Below the pieces are notes generated by a model. The model was given only the letters and a program-made list of their open reading frames with translations. It was not told the DNA's origin and did not search any database. Shown in pieces: positions 8,827-19,143 of a stretch of DNA of 64,000 bases. This stretch comes from an uncultured Flavobacteriaceae bacterium (GTDB lineage Bacteria; Bacteroidota; Bacteroidia; Flavobacteriales; Flavobacteriaceae), in the NCBI GenBank assembly GCA_905181615.1, contig CAJIYH010000002.1, forward strand, positions 372,001-436,000, given 5' to 3'. Both the position numbers and the translations under genes were made by a program. The number at the start of each line of letters is the position of its first letter. The stretch's first letter is position 1.

Positions 8827-10965
8827 TTGAATCGTAATCTTATACTAGTTCTTTTATTGTTGGCTAATCATATTTTGGTTGCTCAAGGTGGTTTGACATT
8901 TGTTTCAAATGATAAACCAAAAGATGCAAGAACGAGCTATCGTGTTTTTGAAAATGAAATTAATTTTAAAAAGAATTTAAAAGTTTCTTTTGAAATGAAT
9001 TTCTATAGTCCTCTTTTCATAGGCGAAATATTAACGATTAAAAACATAAGAAACCAAAAAGCAATTTCTCTATACTATAAGTATACTTATAACGAAAAAA
9101 ACGAATCTTTTATTCAAATTAATAGAGTTGGAGAAAAAAAACTTTATCAAAAAAAAATTCCAGATGACATATTAATTAATGGTACTTGGATTAATGTTGA
9201 AGTTGACTTCGACTTTGTCAATAATAAAATTGTTTTTGATTTTAATGGCAATAGAATTGAAATTCCTGAAAATTTCGAACGCGAAGAAGATAAGTATGAT
9301 TTAGTTTTTGGTAAAAACGACATTTATTTTGATGTTCCGTCTTTTAAAATTAAGAACCTAAAAGTTATTAGTTCTAATGTTGAAATAAAATTTCCTCTCA
9401 ATCAAAAGGAGGGAGTGGATGTTTATAGTGAAAATCAAAATTATAAAGGAAAGGTCGATAATCCTTATTGGTTGATTGGAGATTTTTATCATTGGAAAGA
9501 GGTTAAAACCTTTTCTCAGAAGTCCCTAACAGAAGTTGTGTTTGATTCAGCTAACTCATGTTTTTATTTGTTAGCTGATACTTACATGTTGAGGTATAAT
9601 GTTCTTATTAATACTATTGACAGTATTCCATACCGTAATAAAAAAAACTTTGTTCCCTCACTTACAGGAAAAGCAATCTTAAATCACAAAAAAAATTCTA
9701 TTTATTTATATAAAACTGGTTTAAACCGAATCATAAATAACGACTTATTAGTTCAAAAACTTGGTTTAATTCTTGACGATGATGAAATAGAAAAAAAATC
9801 AGCAAATAAAACAGGCTCATATACTATTGCCTCTCTAAATTTAGATACTTTAAACTGGGAAATGATAAGTAGTGAAAATATTTTTGAGGAGATTCGTTTT
9901 CATAATAACACCCTTTTTGATGATAAATCAAATTCATTTTTAATGTTTGGGGGGTATTCAAATTTTATTTATCATAATGATTTTATTCAATATGATTTAA
10001 ATACAAAAAATCAGTCTGAGTTAACCTTTACTGGAGATAATATTACACCAAGATTTTTTGCAAGTCATGTGTCTAGATCTGATGATAAAATGTTAATTTA
10101 CGGTGGGGTAGGAAATATGTCAGGTGAAGAACATATAGGAAAAAAATATTTTGATGATCTATATGAAGTTGATCTTGTTAATAAGGTAATTACCAGAAAA
10201 TGGTCTGGAGAAAATGAGTTAAATCTGAGCGCTTCTTCAGAAAATATGATTTTAAGTTCCGATGAGAAATCGTTTTATAATTTATCTTTTGCTGAAAATA
10301 TTATGAATTCGGAAATACAACTCAAGAAAGTTGAAATAGAGGATGGATCAACAACTTTATTAGGAGACAAGGTTCCATTTAAAACAAATAAATTCCCTAA
10401 CGAAATTGATTTATTCCAGTTCAAAAATAATAATGGATTGATTTTATTTAAAAAAGAATATTTAGACAATAAAATTCAAAATAATTTAATTTCATTTTTC
10501 ACCTTGGAATTTGAACCCATTAATTATGACACATATGATCAAGGTCAAGCCGTTTTTTATGATTATAGTCTTTTAAAAATACTTATGCCAGTTTCAATAG
10601 TTTTACTGATAATTATATTTTTATTTTTCAAAAAGCGAACTAATTTAAAAGATGAAAACACATATCCTGATTATTTATTTGTTAGATCAAATAGACAAAA
10701 CATAAAGATATCTTTAGATGAGATCTGGGCAGTAGAAGCACTTAAAGATTATATCAAAATTGTTTGTGGTGACAAAAATCACATTGTACATAGTAATTTA
10801 TCTTCTTTTGAACGTAAGCTACCCAGAGATAGATTTATACGTATTCATAGATCTTTCATTGTAAACATAAATAAAATCACTTCACTAGACGGAGATATTA
10901 TTTATCTAGATAAGAAATATTATAAAATTGGTGGTAAATACATTGAAGACTCAAAATTCATTTAA
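8827..10965 (+). CDS. Membrane-anchored LytTR transcriptional regulator with exported LamG-like/Kelch-like sensor region (TTG start)
   Basis: N-terminal signal peptide; Kelch-like NSFLMFGGYSNFIYHNDFIQYDLNTKN and KMLIYGGVGNMSGEEHIGKKYFDDLYEVDL; TM ILMPVSIVLLIIIFLFFKKR; C-terminal LytTR YLFVRSNRQNIKISLDEIWAVEALKDYIKIV...FIRIHRSFIVNINKI. Confidence 0.85.
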   Translation: MNRNLILVLLLLANHILVAQGGLTFVSNDKPKDARTSYRVFENEINFKKNLKVSFEMNFYSPLFIGEILTIKNIRNQKAISLYYKYTYNEKNESFIQINRVGEKKLYQKKIPDDILINGTWINVEVDFDFVNNKIVFDFNGNRIEIPENFEREEDKYDLVFGKNDIYFDVPSFKIKNLKVISSNVEIKFPLNQKEGVDVYSENQNYKGKVDNPYWLIGDFYHWKEVKTFSQKSLTEVVFDSANSCFYLLADTYMLRYNVLINTIDSIPYRNKKNFVPSLTGKAILNHKKNSIYLYKTGLNRIINNDLLVQKLGLILDDDEIEKKSANKTGSYTIASLNLDTLNWEMISSENIFEEIRFHNNTLFDDKSNSFLMFGGYSNFIYHNDFIQYDLNTKNQSELTFTGDNITPRFFASHVSRSDDKMLIYGGVGNMSGEEHIGKKYFDDLYEVDLVNKVITRKWSGENELNLSASSENMILSSDEKSFYNLSFAENIMNSEIQLKKVEIEDGSTTLLGDKVPFKTNKFPNEIDLFQFKNNNGLILFKKEYLDNKIQNNLISFFTLEFEPINYDTYDQGQAVFYDYSLLKILMPVSIVLLIIIFLFFKKRTNLKDENTYPDYLFVRSNRQNIKISLDEIWAVEALKDYIKIVCGDKNHIVHSNLSSFERKLPRDRFIRIHRSFIVNINKITSLDGDIIYLDKKYYKIGGKYIEDSKFI

Positions 10966-11069
10966 ACATTAATAAGATTTAGTATACAAAAAGCTATTAA
11001 TTCGTCTATTTTTCCTATTTGTAAATAACTATTATTATGTTTACTTTATAATAATCATAAACCAATAAT

Positions 11070-14000
11070 ATGATGAAAATTAAACAAATTTTATTTACCT
11101 CATTATTATCTTTAGTTCTATCGACTTCGCTTTATGCTCAGTCAATTAAGGGAACAATTAATGATAATGAAGGCTATGCCTCTTCCAGGCGCAACAATCA
11201 TTAATTTGAATACTTCAAATGGAGTATCAACAGATTTTGATGGGCAATTTAGTATTGAAGCATCCTTAGATGATGTCTTACAAATTTCTTACATAGGTTT
11301 TGAAACTTTTGATTTCAAAATTTCAAATGTATCAGATGCTTTAAATATTCAACTTGAACCAGGAAATCAATTAGAAGAAGTAGTTGTTTCTTCTTTTGGA
11401 TTTGAGAAAAAAACAAAGTCACTTGGTTACTCAGTTACCCAAGTGGAAGGAGATGAGTTGAGTAGAGTGAAATCTACAAATCCTTTACAAGCTCTAAGAG
11501 GAAAAGTTGCAGGTGTAAATATCAGTAACAATGCTTCTGGAGTAAAAGGCTCTACAAGAGTTGTAATTCGTGGTAATAGTTCTTTCAATGGTTCAAATCA
11601 ACCTCTATATATTATCGATGGTATCTCTATTCAAAACGAACAGCTAGGAACTGCAGGTGAATGGGGTGGAATTGATGCTGGAGATGGTTTATCTACAATC
11701 AACCCGGATGACATTAAGTCAGTTAGTGTACTAAAAGGTGGAGCAGCAGCTGCTCTTTACGGATCAAGAGCTTCTAATGGTGTTATATTAATTACTACTA
11801 AAAATGGAAGTGATGCTGAAAAAGGATTAGGAGTTGAACTTTCTAACCAAACCACTTACACTAGAATTAATGATTTTTTTAATCCACAAATGTCTTACGG
11901 AAACGGTTTATTGGGTGTTGCGTCTACTAATTCACTAGATCCTTTCAATTCATGGGGACCTAAACTAGGTTCAGGCACAAAAACATACGACAACATGGAC
12001 ACGTTGTATGATACAGGTTTTAATATGACAAACTCTGTTGCTTTTACATCCAATACAGATATGGGAAGTACACGAGTTGCTTTTACTAATTTAGAAGCAT
12101 CAGATGTAATTGACACATCACAACTAAAAAGAAATTCATTAAACCTAACTACAGTTCAGAATCTTTCAGACAAACTAACTGTTAAGGCGAGTATTAAATA
12201 TAGTGAAACAAGAGAAAAAGGTAATGTTGTAATGGGTACATCTCCAGCTAGTCCAAATGAAACCATAAGAAATTTTACCCCAGAAATTGATGTTTACGAT
12301 TACTTAGGACCATTTGCTAATGGAACTACTGACGGAATAAATGAACTTTTACCTTCAACTAGTATTTATTCAACAAATCCATGGTTTGCAAAAAACAATA
12401 ATCCTAATTCTGTTTTTAAAGATCGTTTATTAGCATCTACTAGTATTCAGTATGACATAAAGGACTATTTATATTTAAAACTTCAAGCTGGATTTGATAG
12501 AAGTACAAATCACTTCAATAACACCTCTATTGGTGGAGGTAACTTGAATTTCCCTGGAATATCATTTTTCCCTTTAGGTGATCTTTTTGAACAAACTCAG
12601 ACGATTAAACAACATGACGCTGATTTTTTTATTGGGACTAATGGAATTAATATTACTGATGATTTCTCATTTAACGGATTTATTGGAACAGGAACGTTTG
12701 CATTTGAATCTGAAGCAATTGGAGTATTAGGAAGAAATACTGTAATTCCAGGTTTGCTCACAATACAAAACACAGAAAATCAACAAGCGTTATATAATTA
12801 TGGGCAGAAGCAGATAAATTCTGTTTATGCTAATACAGAGTTTGATTATCAAGATAAAATTTTCTTAACATTTACAGCTCGTAATGACTGGTTTTCTACT
12901 CTATCAGCAGCTGGAAAAGAAGCTCCAAATAATGATTTATATGGATCAGCAAGTTTATCTGTAATCCTTTCAGACCTGGTGGAGCTTCCAAGCTTCATAA
13001 GCTTTGCTAAGTTAAGAGGTGGATATTCACAAGTAGCGGGTGGAGCTGGAAACCCTTATTCACTTTCGCTTACATACGGTTTAATAGGTCAAGGCCATTT
13101 AGGATCTCCATTAGGAGCTATAAATGGAGATAATATTCCTAATAAATCAATAACTCCTTTTCAGAAAGACGAAACAGAAATTGGTTTTGATCTGAGAATG
13201 TTTGATAATAAAGTATCACTTGATTTTGCTTATTATGAAAATAAAACTATGGGAGACATTGTAAACGCTGCAACTTCCCGTGCATCTGGATATACTGCAA
13301 CTACTATCAATCTTGGAGAGATGACCAACAAGGGTGTTGAGATTTTGTTAAGAGGAACTGTAATTGATAAAGAAGATTTATCTTTAGATTTATCTCTAAC
13401 TTATGCGAATAATCAAAGCAATGTAGTTAAAACCGATGAAAGTGGAAGTTTATTACAATTAGCAGTTGGTTCATTATTTAATTCATTTATTGGAGCTAAG
13501 GAAGGTGAACCTTTTGGAGTTATTTATGGAACATCTTTTTTAAGAGATAATCAGGGAAGAGTTATTCATAAATTAATTGACGGAGTTCCAATCGCTCAAC
13601 GAGAAAATGTGAGTAAAGTTCTTGGACTAGGAGTTGCTCCAACACAGATAGGTTTTGGAGGTGATTTAAGATATAAGAATTTCTCACTTTACGTATTTTT
13701 TGAGGGTAAATTTGGTGGAAGTATCATATCAGACACTAATTCACGTATGAAACAATTGGGAAGACATCAAATCACAGTTCCTGCTGGAGGTAGAGAAGCT
13801 GGATTTACTCCAGATGGAGTAATGGATGATGGAAGTGCTGTACCAAAAGTTGTGGGAAGTGATAATATTCAAAAATATTGGAATACAGCAGCTAGATTCG
13901 ATATTGGGGAAGAAAATGTATATACAAATGATTTCATAAGAATTAGCCAACTTTCACTTAATTACAGAGTTCCTCAAGAATTCTTGCAAAAAACTTTTAT

Positions 14001-14172
14001 AAAAAGTGCAAACGTAGCTCTTGTAGGAAATAATTTAGGGTTTATTTTCAAAGATGTTCCTAATATTGATCCCGAATCATTCAACAGAGCAAGCACGAAT
14101 GCTCAAGGAGTAGAGGGTATTGGTATGCCAATAGGTGAATCTCTTGGTCTTTCAATTAATTTAAAACTATAA
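11070..14172 (+). CDS. SusC/RagA-like TonB-dependent receptor, frame interrupted near 11175
   Basis: Signal peptide MMKIKQILFTSLLSLVLSTSLYAQSIKGTINDNEG in frame starting at 11070; body (track ORF 11134) MPLPGATIINLNTSNGVSTDFDGQFSIEAS..., plug VKSTNPLQALRGKVAGVNISNNASGVKGSTRVVIRGNSSFNGSNQPLYIIDG. Confidence 0.92.
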
Positions 14173-14178
14173 TCTAAG

Positions 14179-15657
14179 ATGAAAAAATTAAATATTTTAT
14201 TATTAACTATATCATTTGCACTTGTATCGTGTGAATTTGATGAAGGTTTCGAAGAGATGAATGTTGATCCAACAGCGAGTACATCTCTAGATGTAAATCA
14301 AAAATTTGCATATTTATTTCTAAAGTCTGCTAGTGACGAATATGAATACACATATACTGAAGTTCTTTGTGCAGCGCAGCTAGTTCAGCAATTAATGCAT
14401 CAAACATTCCCTCAATCAAGTATATTTTCCCTGCGTGAAGATTTACTGACCGGTGCTTGGGATGTTGCATACGTATCAACAATTAAGACAGTAGTTGATA
14501 TTATTGATCAATTAGAAAAAGATGGTAATACAGGAACTGAGATGGGTATAGCAAGAATTATGAAAGCTTATATTTTCCATAAAATTGTTGATGCTTACGG
14601 TGACACACCATACTTCGATGCGGGAAAAGGTTATCTGGATTCAAACTTTAGACCTGTTTATGACGATGCTGAATTGATTTATATGGATATGCTTAAAGAA
14701 CTTGAGGAAGGAGTTGCACAAATTGGTGGAAGTTCTACTCTTGGAAATGCAGATATCATATTTGGAGGAGATACTACTAAATGGAAAAAGTTTGGTAATT
14801 CACTTATGTTAAGACTTGCTATGCGAATAAAAAATGTTGATGCCGCAAGTTCAAGTTCATGGGTAACAAAAGCTATTGCAGGTGGAGTTATGGATTCAAG
14901 TGCTGATACTGCTATGATGGTTCATACCAATGGTCCAACAGAACTCAATAAAAATGCTTGGGGAATTCATTATGTACGTTATCCTAGGACTAGATTAGGA
15001 AAAACTATTTACGACTGGCTTGATAATAGAAATGATCCACGATTAAATATCATTGCTGATCCAAGTAATACATATGGAGGAAATCCTTATGGTTTTAATG
15101 ATGATGACTTATCTGGTCAAGGTATTGATGTTGGAGATCTTCCATATACTAACGTAAACCCTGCAATTTCAAGGCCTGATCAACCTAGAATGCTTCTGAC
15201 GTATGCTCAAACTGCTTTTGTATTAGCAGAACATTATGCAGCAAGTGGAGACCATACAACTGCGGAAACTCATTATAATAGTGCTGTTACATCCGCAATG
15301 AATCAATGGGTTTTATGGGATCCAAGCTTTGCTTTACCCAGTGCTGATATTAATGCATATCTAGCAGTCAATTCATATGATTCAGCAAATTATGACGAGC
15401 TTATTGGTGATCAATTTTGGGTAGCATCTTTCTTTGACTTTTTTGAGGCTTTCGCTAACTTTAGAAGAACAGGCTTTCCCGCTCTTCAGCCTTTTGGTGG
15501 TAATCCAGCTCATCCAGAAAATTTAACTAACGGGACTATACCTAGAAGGATGATTTATAATCCAAGTGAAGCTAATATTAATTCTGAGAACTTCGATGCA
15601 ATGATCACATCTCAGGGTCCAAATAATCGAACAACAAGAGTTTGGTGGGATAATTAG
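14179..15657 (+). CDS. SusD/RagB-like outer membrane lipoprotein
   Basis: Lipobox FALVSCEF; GIARIMKAYIFHKIVDAYGDTPYFDAGKG; follows SusC by 6 bp. Confidence 0.92.
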   Translation: MKKLNILLLTISFALVSCEFDEGFEEMNVDPTASTSLDVNQKFAYLFLKSASDEYEYTYTEVLCAAQLVQQLMHQTFPQSSIFSLREDLLTGAWDVAYVSTIKTVVDIIDQLEKDGNTGTEMGIARIMKAYIFHKIVDAYGDTPYFDAGKGYLDSNFRPVYDDAELIYMDMLKELEEGVAQIGGSSTLGNADIIFGGDTTKWKKFGNSLMLRLAMRIKNVDAASSSSWVTKAIAGGVMDSSADTAMMVHTNGPTELNKNAWGIHYVRYPRTRLGKTIYDWLDNRNDPRLNIIADPSNTYGGNPYGFNDDDLSGQGIDVGDLPYTNVNPAISRPDQPRMLLTYAQTAFVLAEHYAASGDHTTAETHYNSAVTSAMNQWVLWDPSFALPSADINAYLAVNSYDSANYDELIGDQFWVASFFDFFEAFANFRRTGFPALQPFGGNPAHPENLTNGTIPRRMIYNPSEANINSENFDAMITSQGPNNRTTRVWWDN

Positions 15658-15684
15658 TTTTTTAAATAATTTTGACTAAAATTT

Positions 15685-15717
15685 AAAAAATGGGGGATTA
15701 ATTTTCCCCATTTTTTT
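15685..15717 (+). terminator. Rho-independent terminator-like hairpin between susD and the VCBS gene
   Basis: aaaaaaTGGGGgattaattttCCCCAttttttt. Confidence 0.75.
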
Positions 15718-15834
15718 ATTTTAATATAGCCTCTTTTGAGTCTGAAAATCATTCTATTGGTATTAAGATAAACATATCCTATATTTACAATAAGTAAGGA
15801 TTCAATTAAAAATTATTAAAATTAATTCACCTAT

Positions 15835-18800
15835 ATGCATAAAAAGTTTTTTATTTACTGCTTTTTTGTAATATCCACTTTAAAAGCTCAAACTAAAAAG
15901 TTTGAATCTTTACCTCCAAGTCAGACTGGATTAGATTTTGCCAATACTGTCCAGGATAGTAAGTCACAAAATATTTTATTATACGCTAATTTTTATGGTG
16001 GTGGGGGGGTAGGTTTGGCTGATTTTGATAACGACGGTCTAACAGATATTTATTTTACAGGCAATCTTGTTGGGGATGAAATATATAAGAATAAAGGCGA
16101 TTTAAAATTTGAAAAAAAAACAATTTCTGCAGGAATTACAAATGATGGGAATTGGTCTTCAGGAGTTTCGATTGCAGATGTTAATGGAGATGGACTTTTA
16201 GACATTTACGTTAGTAAAGAACTATACGATTTTCAACCTGAGCGAAGGGCTAATAAACTCTACATAAATAAAGGCAACTTCACTTTTGAAGAAGAAGCTG
16301 AAAAATGGGGTGTTGATGATAAACAACGTTCAAGACAAGCTGTTTTTTTTGATTATAACAGAGATGGATTTATAGATTTATTTGTTTTAAATCACCCTCC
16401 TAATAGAGGAAGTTATTCTCCTTTTATAGGGCAGGACATTATGAAACCAGAATACACTTCTCAACTCTACAAAAACATAAATAATAAATACTTTGAACTT
16501 GCTACTAAAGAAGCTGGATTAGTCAAAACAGGTTTCCCCAGTAGCGCCAGTGTAGCAGATTTCAATAAAGACGGTTGGTTGGATCTTTATGTTTCAAATG
16601 ATTTTGATGCACCAGATTTTTTATATATGAATAATGGTGATGGTACTTTTAGGTATCAGACAGAGCAATCTATGAAACATACATCTTTTTATAGTATGGG
16701 AGTTGACTCAGCCGATATAGATAATGATGGAAATATAGATCATAATGACTCTTGATATGGTTGCTGAAGATAACTTCCGTTTAAAATCAAACATGAGTGG
16801 TATGGATGTTCAAGAGTTTTGGAATGTTGTAAATGATGGTGGGCACTACCAATATATGTTTAATGCCCTTCATTTAAATAATGGAAATGAAAGCTTTAGC
16901 GAGATTTCCAACTTCGCTAATTTAGCTGCAACAGACTGGAGTTGGTCAAATTTGATTGCTGATTTTGACAATGATGGTTTTCGAGATATTCACATTACCA
17001 ATGGCCTTTTAAGAGACATAAGAAACACAGATGGGGATAAATCTGTAGATAAATTCACAAAAAACTTTATTACTAATTATATTAATGATAACCCTAATTT
17101 AGGAGAAATCAATATTTGGGATATTCTTCCTCTTCAAGAAGTGCTTGATTTTTTACCAAGCATAAAGCTTTCAAATTATATGTACCAAAATTCAGGAAAT
17201 TTTTCTTTTAAAAACACAACAGCTACTTGGGGATTAAATCAACCTTCGTTTTCCAATGGCTCTGCATATGCTGATCTGGATAATGATGGTGATTTAGAGA
17301 TAGTTGTAAATAATGTTAATGATTTTCCTTTTCTATACAAAAACAATACTGTTGAACTTGGAGATGCAAATTATATTAGATTGAAAGTTACTTATGAAAA
17401 CTTTAAAAGTGAAATAGGTACAAAATGTAAAATATATACACCTAAAAATACTCAATATGCAGAAGTTACTAGTATCAGGGGCATGTATTCAGTAAGTGAA
17501 AATCTACTTCATTTTGGCCTTGGAGCTAATAAACAAGTTGATAGTATTGAAATAATTTGGCCAAATGAAAAAAGACAAGTACTATATACACCAGAGGCCA
17601 ATAAACTTCATCAGATAAATTATCAACCCAATCAGCCCTCTATTAAAAAACCAAAACCAAAAACAATTTTCACAGATATAACGCTGTCTAAACTTGCTCC
17701 TAAACACATTCACGAAGAACAATTTTTTGACGACTATAAGCAGCAAATCCTGCTACCTCATAAATTTTCTCAACAAGGACCTGCTTTAGCAAAAGCTGAT
17801 GTCAACGGCGATGGACTTGAAGATTTTTTTATTGGCGGTGCTCTTGGCAAAGCTGGAAATCTTTATTTACAAAGTATTTTAGGAGGATTTGTCAAAACTG
17901 AAAATGCACCCTGGGAAAGACATAAGTTTACTGAAGACATTGATGCTCTTTTTTTAGATGTAGACAATGATAATGATATGGATTTATATGTGGTAAGTGG
18001 GGGGAATGAATTTGAACCCAATAATCCTGCATATTTAGACCGTTTGTATCTAAATGATGGTAGAGGTAATTTTGTTTTTTCTAAAAAAAGCTTACCTGAT
18101 TTGTTTCTAAGTGGATCAGTTGTAACAGCTACAGATTACGACAAAGATGGTGATTTAGATCTTTTTATTGGATCTAAATTAAAACCTTGGAATTATCCTG
18201 AACCAACATCAAGTTATATTTTAAAAAACAATAAAGGTGTTTTTGAAATAGATATTGTTAACAGTAAAAACTTCAAAGATTGGGGAATGGTAAGTGACGC
18301 CGTTTGGACAGATATTGACAACGATAACGATAAAGACCTAGTTGTTGTGGGTGAATGGTCTTCAATTCGTGTTTATGAAAATGTGGCTGGAATTCTTTAC
18401 CCAAAACCTAGCCCTAATCTTGATCAATTGAAAGGATGGTGGTTTACAATTAAAGAGGCAGATATCGATAATGATGGAGATATGGATCTATTAGTTGGTA
18501 ATTTAGGTGAAAACTATAAGTACAAAGCAAAGCCTGAAAGTCCTTTTGAAGTTTATTACAATGATTTTGATCAAAACGGAAAAAATGACATCGTTCTTAC
18601 TTATTACAACTACGGTATTCAATATCCATTGAGGGGTTTTTCTTGCTCTGCTCAACAGGTGCCTGAAATTAAAGAGAAATTCATGAAATATGATGTTTTT
18701 GCAAGTCTGGATGTAAATAACGTTTACGGAGACCTTTTGAATAATTCATTAAACTATCAAGCTACTTATTTTTCGAGTGCCATACTTACCAATCTTGGTT

Positions 18801-19138
18801 CTGGGGACTTTATGATAAATAAACTCCCTGTAAGAGCACAATTTTCATCAGTCAATGACTTTTTGGTTGGTGATTATAATAAAGATGATATTAATGATAT
18901 TCTATTGATAGGAAATATGCATCATTCTGAAATTGAAACCCCTCGAAACGATGCTGGAATTGGAGCCCTCTTTTTAGGTTCAGAATCAGGAGAATACACT
19001 TTTTCTCCGGTTAATCAAAGTGGGTTTTTTACTCCTGGAGATGCAAAAAAAATGATTGAAGTACAAACTAATGATGGAACAATTATTTTAGTTGCCAATA
19101 ATAATGATGTCTTACAGAGTTTTATAAAATCTAAATAG
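15835..19138 (+). CDS. FG-GAP/VCBS-repeat protein with ASPIC/UnbV domain, frame interrupted at ~16741
   Basis: ORFs 15835-16755 and 16745-19138 join as ...DIDNDGNID|IMTLDMVAEDNFRLK... if one base is removed; repeated DxDxDG motifs; UnbV-like IRGMYSVSENLLHFGLGANKQVDSIEIIWPNEKRQ. Confidence 0.88.
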
Positions 19139-19143
19139 AAAAA

